Below are positions 8,362-17,697 of a stretch of DNA of 64,000 nt, piece by piece (the first letter of the stretch is position 1; every line of letters starts with the position of its first letter). Below the pieces are notes generated by a model, which had not been told where the DNA came from, searched no databases, and was given only the letters and a program-made list of their open reading frames with translations. The position numbers were made by a program, and so were the translations under genes. The stretch is from Sphingomonas sp. (GTDB lineage: Bacteria; Pseudomonadota; Alphaproteobacteria; Sphingomonadales; Sphingomonadaceae), in NCBI RefSeq assembly GCF_017744835.1, contig NZ_JAGIAM010000001.1, positions 248,001 through 312,000 of the forward strand, written 5' to 3'.

Positions 8362-9684
8362 ATGATCGTTTATCGGAAAGCCATGCTCGATCGCCTCAAG
8401 GCCCTCCGCACCCGCCCCTATCTCGTCGCGCTGCTGGTGGGAATCGCCGCCCAGCTGCTCTTCACGATCCATCTGGACCAGCCCAGCCGGATCATGTTCG
8501 ACGAGGTCCATTACGTCCCTGCGGCGCAGGCGCTGCTCGACCTTTCGGCACCGCGCAACATCGAGCATCCGCTCGTCGCCAAGCAGCTGATCGCGGCGGG
8601 CATGGCGATCTTCGGCGACAATCCCTTCGGCTGGCGCGCCTTTCCGACGCTGGCGGGCACTGCGACCGTGCTCGGCGTCTTCGCCTTGCTGTGGCTGCTG
8701 ATGGGCGGCCGGATGCGCCCGGCTCTGGTCGGCGCTGCGCTCGCCATGCTCAACCAGACGATCTTCGTCCAGGCGCGCACGGCAATGCTCGACATCTTCC
8801 TGGGTGCCTTCCTGATCTGGGCGATGGTGCTGATGCTGTGGGCGGCGCACGGCTCGCCACGCCAGGTGCTGTGGCGGTGGATCGGCGCGAGCGTGCTGCT
8901 GGGACTTGCGGTGGGCACCAAATGGGCGGCGGTGCCCTATGTCGCGCTCGCCGGGCTCGCCTTCCTCGTCATCCGCATTGGCGACGCGCGGCGGGCGAAG
9001 AAGCCGCTGTCCTTTGCGCTGGCGGGCAAGGACCAGCCGCACTGGCCGGGCCTCGCCACCATTCCGGCGCTGCTGCTGATGGGCGCGGTGAGCATCGTCA
9101 CTTATTTCCTGACCTTCTGGCCCGCCTTCTTCTACGCGGTCGGCCCGATCGACCTGCCCGGCCTGTTCCGCCTCCAGGGCGAGATGTACGCAGCGCAGAC
9201 GCAGGTACTCGCGCGGCACACCTACCAGTCCGACTGGTGGAGCTGGCCGCTGATGATCCGGCCGATTTGGTATTTCTACGAATGGGACAATGGCGCGCAG
9301 CGCGGCGTGCTGCTGATCGGTAATCCCGTGATCATGTGGGCAGGGCTGGTCGGCGTGCTCGCCTGCTTCTGGGCCTGGTTCCGCACCAAAGCGATCCGCC
9401 CGCTGGCGATGGCGCTGCTGTGGACGGCATCGGTCGCCATCTACATCGTCATCCCCAAGTCACTGGGCTTCTATTATTACTATCACCTCTCGGGGATCTT
9501 CCTGTGCGCGGTGCTGGCGGTGGCGTTCGATCACTTCGACCGCGGGCGCAACAAGGGGTGGGAGGAATGGTTCATCGCGCTAGCGCTGGTGGCGTTCGTC
9601 TATTTCTACCCGATCCTCGCCGCATCGCCGCTGCAGGACCCGCAGGGCTTCACGCATTGGATGTGGTTCGACAGCTGGCGGTGA
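8362..9684 (+). CDS. PMT-family (GT39) glycosyl/mannosyltransferase
   Basis: 440 residues from ATG 8362; ATG 8383 (MLDRLKALR) is an equally possible start. It is a polytopic membrane protein with about ten hydrophobic segments. The first periplasmic loop has the PMT acidic pair (MFDEVHYVPAA, ~residue 45) and the following helix has HPLVAKQLI, as in dolichyl-phosphate-mannose-protein mannosyltransferases. The C-terminal half carries WPLMIRPIWYFYEW. Bacterial members transfer a sugar from a polyprenyl phosphate to proteins or lipids on the periplasmic side. It converges with a gene encoding a polyprenyl-phosphate-mannose-synthase-like enzyme only 9 bases away, a plausible donor maker. The exact acceptor is unknown. 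Confidence 0.85.
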   Translation: MIVYRKAMLDRLKALRTRPYLVALLVGIAAQLLFTIHLDQPSRIMFDEVHYVPAAQALLDLSAPRNIEHPLVAKQLIAAGMAIFGDNPFGWRAFPTLAGTATVLGVFALLWLLMGGRMRPALVGAALAMLNQTIFVQARTAMLDIFLGAFLIWAMVLMLWAAHGSPRQVLWRWIGASVLLGLAVGTKWAAVPYVALAGLAFLVIRIGDARRAKKPLSFALAGKDQPHWPGLATIPALLLMGAVSIVTYFLTFWPAFFYAVGPIDLPGLFRLQGEMYAAQTQVLARHTYQSDWWSWPLMIRPIWYFYEWDNGAQRGVLLIGNPVIMWAGLVGVLACFWAWFRTKAIRPLAMALLWTASVAIYIVIPKSLGFYYYYHLSGIFLCAVLAVAFDHFDRGRNKGWEEWFIALALVAFVYFYPILAASPLQDPQGFTHWMWFDSWR

Positions 9685-9693
9685 AGCAGTCCG

Positions 9694-10800
9694 CTATTTG
9701 TAGCGGCCCCAGGTGAAGCGCGAGGACAAAGCGAAGTTCCACACTGCCGCCACGACGATCCCCGCCATCGCCGAGACGCGCCAGTCGCCCTGGCGCGCGT
9801 CGTGGAGGAAGGCGGCGACGCCGACATTCGCCACCGCGCCTACCGAGCAGACGACGCAGAAGCTCACCCAGCCGTCGAGCAGCTGGCGCCAGCCCTTCAG
9901 CCGCCGCTCGCGATAAGTGAGCGCGTTGTTGAGGAAGAAGTTGAAGGTCATCGCCACCAGAGTCGCGACGATCGTCGCGCTGACGAAGGCCATGCTGCCC
10001 AGGCGGAAGAGCAGTGCGAGCACCGCGAAATGCACGCCTGCGCCCAGCGCGCCGATCGCCGAGAACATCGCGAAGCGCACCGGCACGACCTTGCCGAACA
10101 TGCGATCGTAGAGCGCGATCAGATATTCCATCGCGACGACGTGATCGAGCTTGCTCTCGCCCTCGGTCCGCAGCCGGAAGACATAGGGCAGCTCGGCAAA
10201 GACCAGCGGGCGCTGTGCCGCGGTCATGATGTCGAGCAGGATCTTGAAGCCGATCGCCGAGAGCCGCGGCACGAGGCTGCGCACGATCTCGGTGCGGATC
10301 ATGAAGAAGCCGCTCATCGGATCGCTGAGCTCGGCCTTGAGCACGTGGCGGGCGAGCCGGGTGGCGAAGGCGGATTTGGCGACGCGGTCGCGGTCCCAGT
10401 CCCCGGTGCCGCCGCCCTCGACGAAGCGCGAGCCGACCACCAGGTCGAGCTTTGGATCGGCCTCGAGCGCGGTCATCATCTTGGGGAGCAGCGTCTCGTC
10501 GTGCTGCAGGTCGCCGTCGATCACGGCGACCAGCGGCGCGGCGGTGGCGCACATACCCTCGATGCAGGCCGAGGAAAGCCCGCGCCGACCGATCCGCTGG
10601 ATCACCCTTACCCGGAAGTCGACCCGCGCCAGCTCGCGCGCCGCCTGCGCGGTGCCGTCGGGGCTGTCGTCGTCGACGAAGATCGCTTCCCAGTTGCGGC
10701 CCCGGAGCGCCTGATCGAGCTTCGCCACGAGCACGGGCACATTGCCGCGCTCGTTGAAGGTCGGGATGACGACCGCTAGCTCGAGCAGGCCGGGGTTCAC
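9694..10800 (-). CDS. GT2 glycosyltransferase (polyprenyl-phosphate mannose synthase-like) fused to GtrA domain
   Basis: 368 residues. The N-terminal ~230 residues are a GT2 domain of the DPM1 type: [12 protein letters not shown], the nucleotide-binding VDDDSPDGT, the metal-binding IDGDLQHD, and SGFFMIRTE. The C-terminal ~130 residues are a four-helix GtrA domain ([14 protein letters not shown] to [13 protein letters not shown]). Such fusions load a sugar, often mannose or glucose, on undecaprenyl phosphate and flip or organise it in the membrane. The start codon overlaps the leuB stop (ATGA at 10800-10797). The convergent PMT gene next door suggests a shared lipid-linked sugar pathway; that link is inference. 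Confidence 0.87.
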   Translation of the reverse strand: MNPGLLELAVVIPTFNERGNVPVLVAKLDQALRGRNWEAIFVDDDSPDGTAQAARELARVDFRVRVIQRIGRRGLSSACIEGMCATAAPLVAVIDGDLQHDETLLPKMMTALEADPKLDLVVGSRFVEGGGTGDWDRDRVAKSAFATRLARHVLKAELSDPMSGFFMIRTEIVRSLVPRLSAIGFKILLDIMTAAQRPLVFAELPYVFRLRTEGESKLDHVVAMEYLIALYDRMFGKVVPVRFAMFSAIGALGAGVHFAVLALLFRLGSMAFVSATIVATLVAMTFNFFLNNALTYRERRLKGWRQLLDGWVSFCVVCSVGAVANVGVAAFLHDARQGDWRVSAMAGIVVAAVWNFALSSRFTWGRYK

Positions 10801-11849
10801 CGAAGCTCCCGCAGCACCGCGTCGCCCATCTCGTCGGTGGACAGGCTGCCGCCCAGGTCGGCGGTGCGCGCGCCGTTGGCCAGGGCCGTCGCGACGGCGT
10901 GCTCCACGCGCCGCGCCGCTTCCTCGTTCTCGAGCGAATGGCGCAGCAGCATCGCCGCCGAGAGGATCGCGGCGCAGGGGTTGGCCTTACCCTGGCCGGC
11001 GATGTCGGGCGCGCTGCCGTGGATCGGCTCGTACATGCCGTTGTCGCCGCTCCAGGCGCGGAGCGACGCCGAGGGCAGCAGCCCGATCGAACCCGCGCAC
11101 ATGCTCGCCTGGTCGGAGAGGATGTCGCCGAACAGATTGCCCGTCACGATCACGTCGAATTCCTTCGGCGCGCGGACGAGCTGCATCGCGGCATTGTCGA
11201 CGTACATGTGCGTCAGGTGCACGTCGGGATATTCGGTGGCGACGTCGTTGACCACGTCGCGCCACAGCTGCGAGGTCTCGAGCACATTGGCCTTATCGAC
11301 CGAGCAGAGCTTGTGCTTGCGCCGCCGCGCCATCTCGAAGCCGACGCGGACGATGCGCTCGACCTCGGCCTCGTTGTAGCTCATCAGGTCGAAGCCCTGG
11401 CGCAGCCCCTCGACGTTGGTGCGCCGGCCCTTCTCGCCGAAATAGACGTCGCCGGTCAGCTCGCGGACGATGACGATGTCGAGGCCCTGCACCACTTCGG
11501 GCTTGAGCGAGGAGGCGCCTTCCATGCCAGGGAGAAGCGTCGCGGGGCGGATGTTTGCGAACAGCCCCAGCTCGCGACGGATACCGAGCAGCGCCGCTTC
11601 GGGGCGCAGCCGCCGCTCGAGCGCGTCGAAACGCGGATCGCCGATCGCGCCGAACAGCACCGCGTTGGCGCGCTTGGCCAGCGCCAGCGTCGGCTCGGGA
11701 AGCGGGCGGCCATGCGCGAGATAGCCCGCGCCGCCGACGGGGGCTTCCTCGAACTGGAGGTCGAGGCCGAGCGCTTCGAGCACACGCCGCGCCTGGGTGG
11801 TTACTTCGGGCCCGATCCCGTCACCGGGCAGAACTGCGATCAGCGGCAT
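10797..11849 (-). CDS. leuB: 3-isopropylmalate dehydrogenase
   Basis: 350 residues with the full isocitrate/isopropylmalate dehydrogenase pattern: [10 protein letters not shown] at the N-terminus, the substrate-binding REL(T)GDVYFG loop (~130-140), the catalytic Lys/Tyr region, [22 protein letters not shown] with the metal aspartates, and the NAD loop [18 protein letters not shown]. It oxidatively decarboxylates 3-isopropylmalate to 2-ketoisocaproate in leucine synthesis. leuC and leuD are not adjacent. It lies between recO (42 bases upstream) and the GT2/GtrA gene (4-base overlap). Confidence 0.95.
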   Translation of the reverse strand: MPLIAVLPGDGIGPEVTTQARRVLEALGLDLQFEEAPVGGAGYLAHGRPLPEPTLALAKRANAVLFGAIGDPRFDALERRLRPEAALLGIRRELGLFANIRPATLLPGMEGASSLKPEVVQGLDIVIVRELTGDVYFGEKGRRTNVEGLRQGFDLMSYNEAEVERIVRVGFEMARRRKHKLCSVDKANVLETSQLWRDVVNDVATEYPDVHLTHMYVDNAAMQLVRAPKEFDVIVTGNLFGDILSDQASMCAGSIGLLPSASLRAWSGDNGMYEPIHGSAPDIAGQGKANPCAAILSAAMLLRHSLENEEAARRVEHAVATALANGARTADLGGSLSTDEMGDAVLRELR

Positions 11850-11891
11850 TGAAGCTCCTTGTTTGCTCCGCCTTTGCCGCCCCGGCGCGAA

Positions 11892-12623
11892 TCACGCAAC
11901 TGCCCGCTTGAGGCGATCGACCAGGCGGGCACGCGCCGCGAGCAGCTCGGCCCCCTTGCCGATCAGCAAGTCGCGCTCGAGGAAATGCGCAGTGAGCCGC
12001 AACCCGCCGAGGATATCGTCCCATTCGGCCGGCCCACCCTCGGTGAGGAATCGCGGCAGGGGCAGCAGCCGCGCCTCATAGCCCGCGGCGCCCGCGCGGC
12101 TGACCGCGATGCCGCTCTTGGGGCTGACGAAGGCAAGATCCTCGCTGCTTCCGGTCGCGGCGCAGCGTTCGAGGTCGAGCCCGAAGCCCAGCTCGGCGAG
12201 CAGCAGCAGCTCGTAGCGGACCAGCGCCACCGCCCAGCCGCGCGCCGCGGGGGCTGCCTCGATCGCGGCGAGCAGCCCGTCGAGCGCGGCGTGGAGATGC
12301 GGATAGGGCTGGGCGTCGGGCAAGGTCGCGGCGGTGAGCGCGGTCGCCCATTGCAGCGCCGCGGCGGGCAGCGGCTCGCCGAACAGGGGCGCGCGGCTGT
12401 GGATCAGCTCGACCGTCAGCGCCGCCAGCTGCTCCTCGGTTCGCGAGCGCCATTCGCCGAGCACTAGGTTCGACGGCTGGAGCACCGGCCGGAGCTGCCG
12501 CCCGTGCCCGCCGCGGACATAGCCCGGCTGCACGCCGTCGCTCTCGGTCAGCGCCCGCACCACCGCGCCGTGCTCGCCGTGCGGACGGGCCGAGAGGATG
12601 ATGGCTTCGGCGCGCAGGTGCAT
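11892..12623 (-). CDS. recO: DNA repair protein RecO
   Basis: 243 residues from ATG 12623 ([21 protein letters not shown]). The OB-fold N-terminal domain with the family pattern 'a.vl..r..gE....v..lTe..G' and the [17 protein letters not shown] segment leads into a helical C-terminal domain ([34 protein letters not shown]). RecO helps RecA load on SSB-coated single strands. The zinc-cluster cysteines of some RecO proteins are mostly absent, as in many alphaproteobacteria. It starts 8 bases after the GNAT gene stop, so it is co-transcribed with envelope genes. Confidence 0.88.
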   Translation of the reverse strand: MHLRAEAIILSARPHGEHGAVVRALTESDGVQPGYVRGGHGRQLRPVLQPSNLVLGEWRSRTEEQLAALTVELIHSRAPLFGEPLPAAALQWATALTAATLPDAQPYPHLHAALDGLLAAIEAAPAARGWAVALVRYELLLLAELGFGLDLERCAATGSSEDLAFVSPKSGIAVSRAGAAGYEARLLPLPRFLTEGGPAEWDDILGGLRLTAHFLERDLLIGKGAELLAARARLVDRLKRAVA

Positions 12624-12631
12624 GGGGCAGA

Positions 12632-13573
12632 TCAGCCCCGCCGCAGCTTCTTCGCCCACCCGCCCAGCCCGGCGCCCTGCACTGCGCGCTTGGCCTCGGC
12701 CACCAGGCGGTTGAAGCCGGCAAGCGCCGCCATGGTCACGCGGTTGGCGAGGCTGGGACGGAGCAGCAGCAGGTCGACGCACGCCACGCCGCCGCTCGCG
12801 AGCTGGCGCTTGTGCTGCCCCTCGCCCTCGGTGAAGTCGAAATGCGCGAACCGACCCTCGTCGAACAGCTCCTGCAGCGCCTGGAGCTGGAGCACCGCGC
12901 CGGGCGACCAGTCGTCGAAGGCAGGATCGTGCCCGACATAGGCATAGAGCAGGGTGTCACCCTCGGCCGGGCAATAGAGATACGCCGCCGGCTCGCCAGC
13001 TATGTAGAGCAGCCACGCCCGCACGCCGCCGGCGGAGGCGAGCGTCAGCATTTCGGCGATGAACTCGGGCGTGTCGGGCAGGCCCGAGCCCAGCAGCCGT
13101 TCCTGATAGGTGCGCAGCGAGATGCGCCGGGCAACGTCGTGGAAGGTCTCGAGCTCGGCCGGAGTGCGAAAGGCACGCACGTCGAGCTCGCCGCCGCATT
13201 CGGCTGCGATCTTGCGCGCCTTGCGCCGCAGCCCCTGCCGGGCGCTCGACGAGAGGCCGGCGAACCATGCCTCGAAGCCGGTTGTGAAATCGATGTAGTG
13301 CCGCGTGTAGCGCTGGCGAACGAAGGGCAGCATGCCGCCCGAGGCCTTGATCGCGTCGGCCACCAGGGGCTCGGGCAGCGACGTGATCGAATAGCCGTGC
13401 GCCTCGCGCGCGAGCGGCGGAAGCTCGGGAAGCGCGCCGCTGCGCGCATCGGCCAGGCTCAGCGGCACGCGCTGGAGCGAGCGCTGCACCGCCACCAGTG
13501 TGCGCGCGCCCACCTCGAACTTGAGCGCGGTCGGCCGCGCGGCTTCGGCCTTCACTTCGGCGAGCGCATTCAT
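12632..13573 (-). CDS. GNAT_6 (CelD/FemAB-like) acyltransferase
   Basis: 313 residues. The central part [23 protein letters not shown] and the following acetyltransferase fold ([34 protein letters not shown], then [19 protein letters not shown]) are characteristic of the Acetyltransf_6/CelD family, whose members mostly modify exopolysaccharides or cell-wall precursors. A loop reading [15 protein letters not shown] near residue 260 fits the substrate site. The start overlaps the stop of the deacetylase by 4 bases (13570-13573), so the pair is translationally coupled. The substrate is unknown; sugar N-acylation after deacetylation is a sensible guess. Confidence 0.8.
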   Translation of the reverse strand: MNALAEVKAEAARPTALKFEVGARTLVAVQRSLQRVPLSLADARSGALPELPPLAREAHGYSITSLPEPLVADAIKASGGMLPFVRQRYTRHYIDFTTGFEAWFAGLSSSARQGLRRKARKIAAECGGELDVRAFRTPAELETFHDVARRISLRTYQERLLGSGLPDTPEFIAEMLTLASAGGVRAWLLYIAGEPAAYLYCPAEGDTLLYAYVGHDPAFDDWSPGAVLQLQALQELFDEGRFAHFDFTEGEGQHKRQLASGGVACVDLLLLRPSLANRVTMAALAGFNRLVAEAKRAVQGAGLGGWAKKLRRG

Positions 13574-14526
13574 GCCGCGCGCTCCTCGACGAGGTTCGAC
13601 CAGAGCTGCGCCGCCTGGCGCAGGCGCGTGCGGATCAGGCTCGGCCCCAGCGGCCGATCCTCCTGCCCCAGCGGCAAGCGCGGGTGCTCGGCGAAATGCG
13701 TCGTCACCAGTGCCTCCCGGCGTTCATCCAGCATTGCGCACAGCGCCTCGAACCTTCCGACATGCACCGCGTTTGGCCGCGTGCCCGCCCGGTTGGCAAG
13801 CTCGAAGCCGTGGCTGACGATCGTCACCGCCGAATGGCCCCGGCGCGCGGCATGGTCGAGCGCGGCGCGCATCTCGGCGGCCGAGAGCGCGCAGATCTGG
13901 AAATGGCGCAGATGGCCGGGCCGATCCTCGATCAGCGTCACCGGCACTTCGATCACGCCGCGATGCGCCACCGGGGCGATCTGGCGCGGATCGAGCCCGA
14001 TCGCGCTCGGCCAAGGGTGCTCCGATCCATTGTGGCTCGAATCATAGACGAAGCCGAGCTCGGCCAGCGCCGCGAGCGTGTCGTCGCTCGCCGAATAGGA
14101 GCCGGCGCGGAAGGCGATCGGCTCGGGCGCGCCCGCGGCGACCAGCATGTCCGCCGCGCCGCCGATCAGCTCGACCTGCTCGGCGAGAGCATAGTCGATC
14201 AGCTCGAAGGCGGCGTGCGCGGCGCCGCCGTCGGCGGCCTTGGCGCCGGTCCAGTTGGCGTGGAGGTGGAGCTGGACTTCCTGCCCTGCCTCCAGGATCG
14301 CGCCCACCACGCGCTTGATCGGATCGAGGCCGTAGACGAGCGCCGGCATCGGATCGACGAAGAAGCACGCCTTGAGCCCGTGGCGCGCGAGCATCGCAAG
14401 CTGCCAGCCCACGCCGACGCCCGCGGGCTCGAACGAGCGCTGCGCAATCTCGGCCGCGTCGAGCCCGGCGGCGTGGTGCCGCCACATCAGCTCGGTATCG
14501 ACAGTCAGGAAAACGCGCGTCGCCAT
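13570..14526 (-). CDS. polysaccharide deacetylase family protein
   Basis: 318 residues. NodB-type features are LTVDTELMW at the N-terminus (catalytic/metal aspartate region), the metal-ligand pair in VQLHLHANW (~residue 95) and FRAGSYSASDDTLAAL (~150), the usual Arg/Gly motif 3. FFVDPMPALVY lies where the fold's second strand is expected. The family removes N- or O-acetyl groups from glycans. No signal peptide, so it acts on a cytosolic, probably lipid-linked, substrate. It is first in the operon with GNAT_6, recO, leuB and GT2/GtrA; the upstream 286 bases would hold its promoter. Confidence 0.85.
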   Translation of the reverse strand: MATRVFLTVDTELMWRHHAAGLDAAEIAQRSFEPAGVGVGWQLAMLARHGLKACFFVDPMPALVYGLDPIKRVVGAILEAGQEVQLHLHANWTGAKAADGGAAHAAFELIDYALAEQVELIGGAADMLVAAGAPEPIAFRAGSYSASDDTLAALAELGFVYDSSHNGSEHPWPSAIGLDPRQIAPVAHRGVIEVPVTLIEDRPGHLRHFQICALSAAEMRAALDHAARRGHSAVTIVSHGFELANRAGTRPNAVHVGRFEALCAMLDERREALVTTHFAEHPRLPLGQEDRPLGPSLIRTRLRQAAQLWSNLVEERAA

Positions 14527-14812
14527 GCCGGGGTTCTAGCACGGCGCAGTGAAGAAACTACGAAGCAGGAGGCGGGCCCAAAAATAGGAATTCCGGGGCC
14601 TGGCTTCCCACTTTTCCCGCGAATCGTAGCACTAAATTGCGCGTCCAGGATATTTTATTGCGGGGAGAAGGGAGCGGCTTCACGGCTTCAAAGAGCGGGA
14701 ACGGCATGGCCGCCAGCCCGGAGCACATCATGCGAAATCCTATTTTGCAAGCGCCGCGAAGGGCGACGGGATTGGCTTGCCTCCTCCCCCGGAGGGGAGG
14801 AGGCAAGCGAGC
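14527..14812. other. 286-base intergenic region, no gene seen
   Basis: Somewhat AT-richer than its neighbours. It should contain the promoter of the deacetylase operon (minus strand) and carries a perfect hairpin at its right end (14775-14808). An 83-codon open frame on the minus strand here has no family features and biased composition, so I do not call it. Confidence 0.6.
14775..14808. repeat. perfect 15-bp inverted repeat, possible terminator
   Basis: Arms gcttgcctcctcccc (14775-14789) and ggggaggaggcaagc (14794-14808) are exact complements around the loop cgga. It begins five bases beyond the stop codon of the leftward DUF3857 gene, so it may stop or stabilise that transcript. No T-run follows on the minus strand, so it is not a canonical intrinsic terminator. 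Confidence 0.65.
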
Positions 14813-17614
14813 CTAGGGCTTGATCCCGTACTTCGCATAATCCTCGTCGATGCGCGGCGCGAGCAGCCGGGCGTCGGCCAGATCGACGTCGGCATCCTTC
14901 GCGCCGGTGCGCTTGCGCACCACCCCGCGCAGATAGAGGCTCGCGGCCTGCTCGGGGCTTTGCTCGAGCGCGGCGTTGAGGTCGGCCAGCGCGTCGTCCA
15001 TCCGGTTCATCCGGAAATAGACCATGGCGCGGCTGTCGAGCACGCTCGCCGGATATTCGGCGAGTTCGATCGCCTTGGTGCAGTCCTTGAGCGCCGTGTC
15101 GAGCGCGACGTTGCCGGTGCCCTTGAGCCAGCAGCGCGAGTTGAGCAGATCGGCCTTGCCCGGCGTCGCCGCGATCAGCGTGTCGAGCAGCGCGATGCCC
15201 TCGTTGACGCGCCCGCCTTCGCTGAGCAGCGTCGCCTGCGCGCTGACATAGCTGTTCTTGTCGTCGCCACCCTGATCGGCATGCTCGGCGAGCATCGCCA
15301 GCGCCTCGTCACGCTTGCCCGTATCGGCGAGCAGCGTGGCGACGCGGTTCACCGCCGCGGCCGAGCTGGGATCGATCGCGAGTGCCGCGCGGGCGTCGGC
15401 CATCGCATGCACGTCGTCCTTCAACGCCGAATAGAGCCGCGAGCGCCACAGATAGCGGTCGATCGTGGGCTCTAGCTCGATCGCCTTGCCGAGATCCGCG
15501 ATGGCGCCCTTGCGATCGTAGATCCGGTCGAGGAACCAGGCGCGATCGGCATAGCTCGACGCTTCGGTGGGAGCCTGGGCGATCTGCTTGGCATAGACCG
15601 CCAGGATGGGGTCGAGCGCCTTGGCGCGCCGTGCCGCCTCGACCTGGCGGAAGAGCGGCGGCGTGTCCTTGGGCGCCACCGCCTTGAGCAGGCGACCCTT
15701 GGCCTGGGCGACTTGCGCGCGCGTCGCGGGAATGTCCGCAGGCGCGATTTCGCCGATGCCCGACACCGAACGATCCTCGACGGTGAGCACCCCGCCCTCC
15801 AGCGTCACGCTGCGCTTGAGCGCGACGCCCGCGAGCGTCGCCGGCAGGGCCTTGTCGCCCTCCAGCTCGAAGCCCGCGCCCCCGCCGGGCAGCTGGATGC
15901 GCGTGCGCAGGCGGACATCGCCATAATCGCCGCTGCTCACCGGGATGTCGCGCCACGCCGGCCGCGCGCGGTCGGGCGAGAAGCTGACGCGCGACACGGC
16001 GTTGTCGAGCGTCACGCGGTAGCGCTCGTCCTTCTTCTCCCAATCGGGATAGGTCACGCCCGACGCGGTCAGCACCGCACTCGCTGTCGCCTCGTCATAT
16101 TTGAAGCTGCGAGTGACCGTCTCGCTTTCGTTGAGAAACGCCTCGAGGATGTTGTCGATGCGCTTGTCGAGCTCGTCCTTGCCCGATTGGGCCGCGACCA
16201 CCCGCAGCATCTCCGCCGACGCGCCGCGCAGCGTGATCCGGGCGCTGTAGGGCATCGGGAAGAGCACGCCGGCGCGCCCGTCGAGGTCGATCGCGGCGTC
16301 GGTGACCGGACGGGCGTTGGCACGCATCGGCATCTCGATCAGCCCCGCCCCGGCCTCGCGCAGCGGCAGCGCCCAGCGGAACGGCGGAACGTCGCCCAGA
16401 TCCTCGAGCCGGGTGCCGCCGCCGGTGCCGTCGAGCCACAAAGTCTCGCCGCCGACCGTGGCGCGCACGATCACATGATCGAAGGCGCCGGGAATCGGCA
16501 GCCGCTTGGGCGTCAGGTCGCCCAGCTCCGAATTGACCAGCGTCGCCTCGGCCTCGATGCCCAGCGCGCGCAGCATCGAGAGCAGCAGCAGCGTCTTGGC
16601 CTTGCAGTCGCCGTAGCGGACGGTCCAGGTCTCCGCGGGCGCCTGAGGCACGTAGCTTCCGTTGTCCATGCCCTTGAACAGGTAGCGGATCTTGTCCTGG
16701 ACCGACTGGATCGCCATCGCCGCACGCTGGCGCGGATCGCTGGTCGCCGCGGCGATCCGGGCGACTTCGGCCGCGATCGGTCCGCCCGCCACGACGGCGC
16801 CCTCGGTCTTGTAGAGCCGGGCCATGTCGCGCGACAGATCGGCCCAGTCGGCATAGTCGGTGGCCTCGAGGATCGGCAGCGGCTTGAAGCGCAGCGGCGC
16901 GTCGCCGGGCACCTCGGCAGCCTTGGCGATCGGGAGCGGAATCGTGAGCTCCTCGAACCCATCGGCAGTCGGCGTCGGCTGCAGGTCGGGCACCTTGGTG
17001 TGCGCGAGCCAGCGCAGCTTCATCGCCTTGGGCCAGGTCAGCCGCACGCGGCCGAACTGCATCCGCGTCGGCTCGGGAATCAGCACCGCCGCCGCCTGGA
17101 CATGGCCATTGAGCGCGGGATCCTTGGCGCTGATCGAGAAGGCGACGCGTAGCACGTCACCAACGCGCAGCCCCTCGACCGGAAGCGTCGCAGTGAGCAT
17201 GCCGTCGAGCCAAGCGCGCTCCAGCCGCTGCTCGCGCTGGATCACCTGGAAGCGCTTGTCGCCGGCGAGCACGTCGATCCGCTCGCCGCCGCGGATGATC
17301 TCGACGCGGTGGATGGTCAGATCGCCCTTGTCGGGCTGCCAGGGAAGCGGGATCGTGCCCGCCTGGGTGAGCACCTGCGGCGACGCGATGCGCATCGCCA
17401 TGTCGGTATAGACCCACTCCTGCCCGTCGGCGAGCCGCTGCTGCTGATCGAACATCAGCATGATCGGATCGCCGTCGCTCAGCTTCGACATGTCGATCGG
17501 CGGCGCCGGCTTCACCCAGGCGGGCGCGGGCTGGTAAAGCGGCTTGTCCCCGGCATGCGCCACTCCCGCGCCCGAGGCGAGCGCGGCCATCACGACAATC
17601 GATCTGCGAAACAT
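14813..17614 (-). CDS. DUF3857 / transglutaminase-like / TPR exported protein
   Basis: 933 residues from ATG 17614 (MFRRSIVVMAALASGAGVAHA, a Sec signal peptide), with a ggggg RBS just upstream. A DUF3857 beta domain (~40-260) precedes a transglutaminase-like core. Its catalytic triad is visible as Cys in RYGDCKAKTLLLLSMLRALGI (~residue 350), His in GAFDHVIVRA (~385) and Asp in WLDGTGGGTRL (~405). The last ~270 residues are tetratricopeptide repeats (SYADRAWFLDRIYDRKGAIADL, DSRAMVYFRMNRMDDALADL). Such periplasmic proteins are common in sphingomonads and Bacteroidetes, and their substrate is not known. Single gene, followed by a hairpin. Confidence 0.85.
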   Translation of the reverse strand: MFRRSIVVMAALASGAGVAHAGDKPLYQPAPAWVKPAPPIDMSKLSDGDPIMLMFDQQQRLADGQEWVYTDMAMRIASPQVLTQAGTIPLPWQPDKGDLTIHRVEIIRGGERIDVLAGDKRFQVIQREQRLERAWLDGMLTATLPVEGLRVGDVLRVAFSISAKDPALNGHVQAAAVLIPEPTRMQFGRVRLTWPKAMKLRWLAHTKVPDLQPTPTADGFEELTIPLPIAKAAEVPGDAPLRFKPLPILEATDYADWADLSRDMARLYKTEGAVVAGGPIAAEVARIAAATSDPRQRAAMAIQSVQDKIRYLFKGMDNGSYVPQAPAETWTVRYGDCKAKTLLLLSMLRALGIEAEATLVNSELGDLTPKRLPIPGAFDHVIVRATVGGETLWLDGTGGGTRLEDLGDVPPFRWALPLREAGAGLIEMPMRANARPVTDAAIDLDGRAGVLFPMPYSARITLRGASAEMLRVVAAQSGKDELDKRIDNILEAFLNESETVTRSFKYDEATASAVLTASGVTYPDWEKKDERYRVTLDNAVSRVSFSPDRARPAWRDIPVSSGDYGDVRLRTRIQLPGGGAGFELEGDKALPATLAGVALKRSVTLEGGVLTVEDRSVSGIGEIAPADIPATRAQVAQAKGRLLKAVAPKDTPPLFRQVEAARRAKALDPILAVYAKQIAQAPTEASSYADRAWFLDRIYDRKGAIADLGKAIELEPTIDRYLWRSRLYSALKDDVHAMADARAALAIDPSSAAAVNRVATLLADTGKRDEALAMLAEHADQGGDDKNSYVSAQATLLSEGGRVNEGIALLDTLIAATPGKADLLNSRCWLKGTGNVALDTALKDCTKAIELAEYPASVLDSRAMVYFRMNRMDDALADLNAALEQSPEQAASLYLRGVVRKRTGAKDADVDLADARLLAPRIDEDYAKYGIKP

Positions 17615-17697
17615 AATACCCCCAGTTCGGGGGTAGATTAGCGGTTCGGCAGCGCCAAACAAGCGGCAGAACGTGCTTAAACGTCGAGGAAATGCGC

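Noticed and set aside
14558..14806. 83-codon open frame in the intergenic region
   Set aside because: Poor start context, no family features, and it runs through the perfect hairpin.
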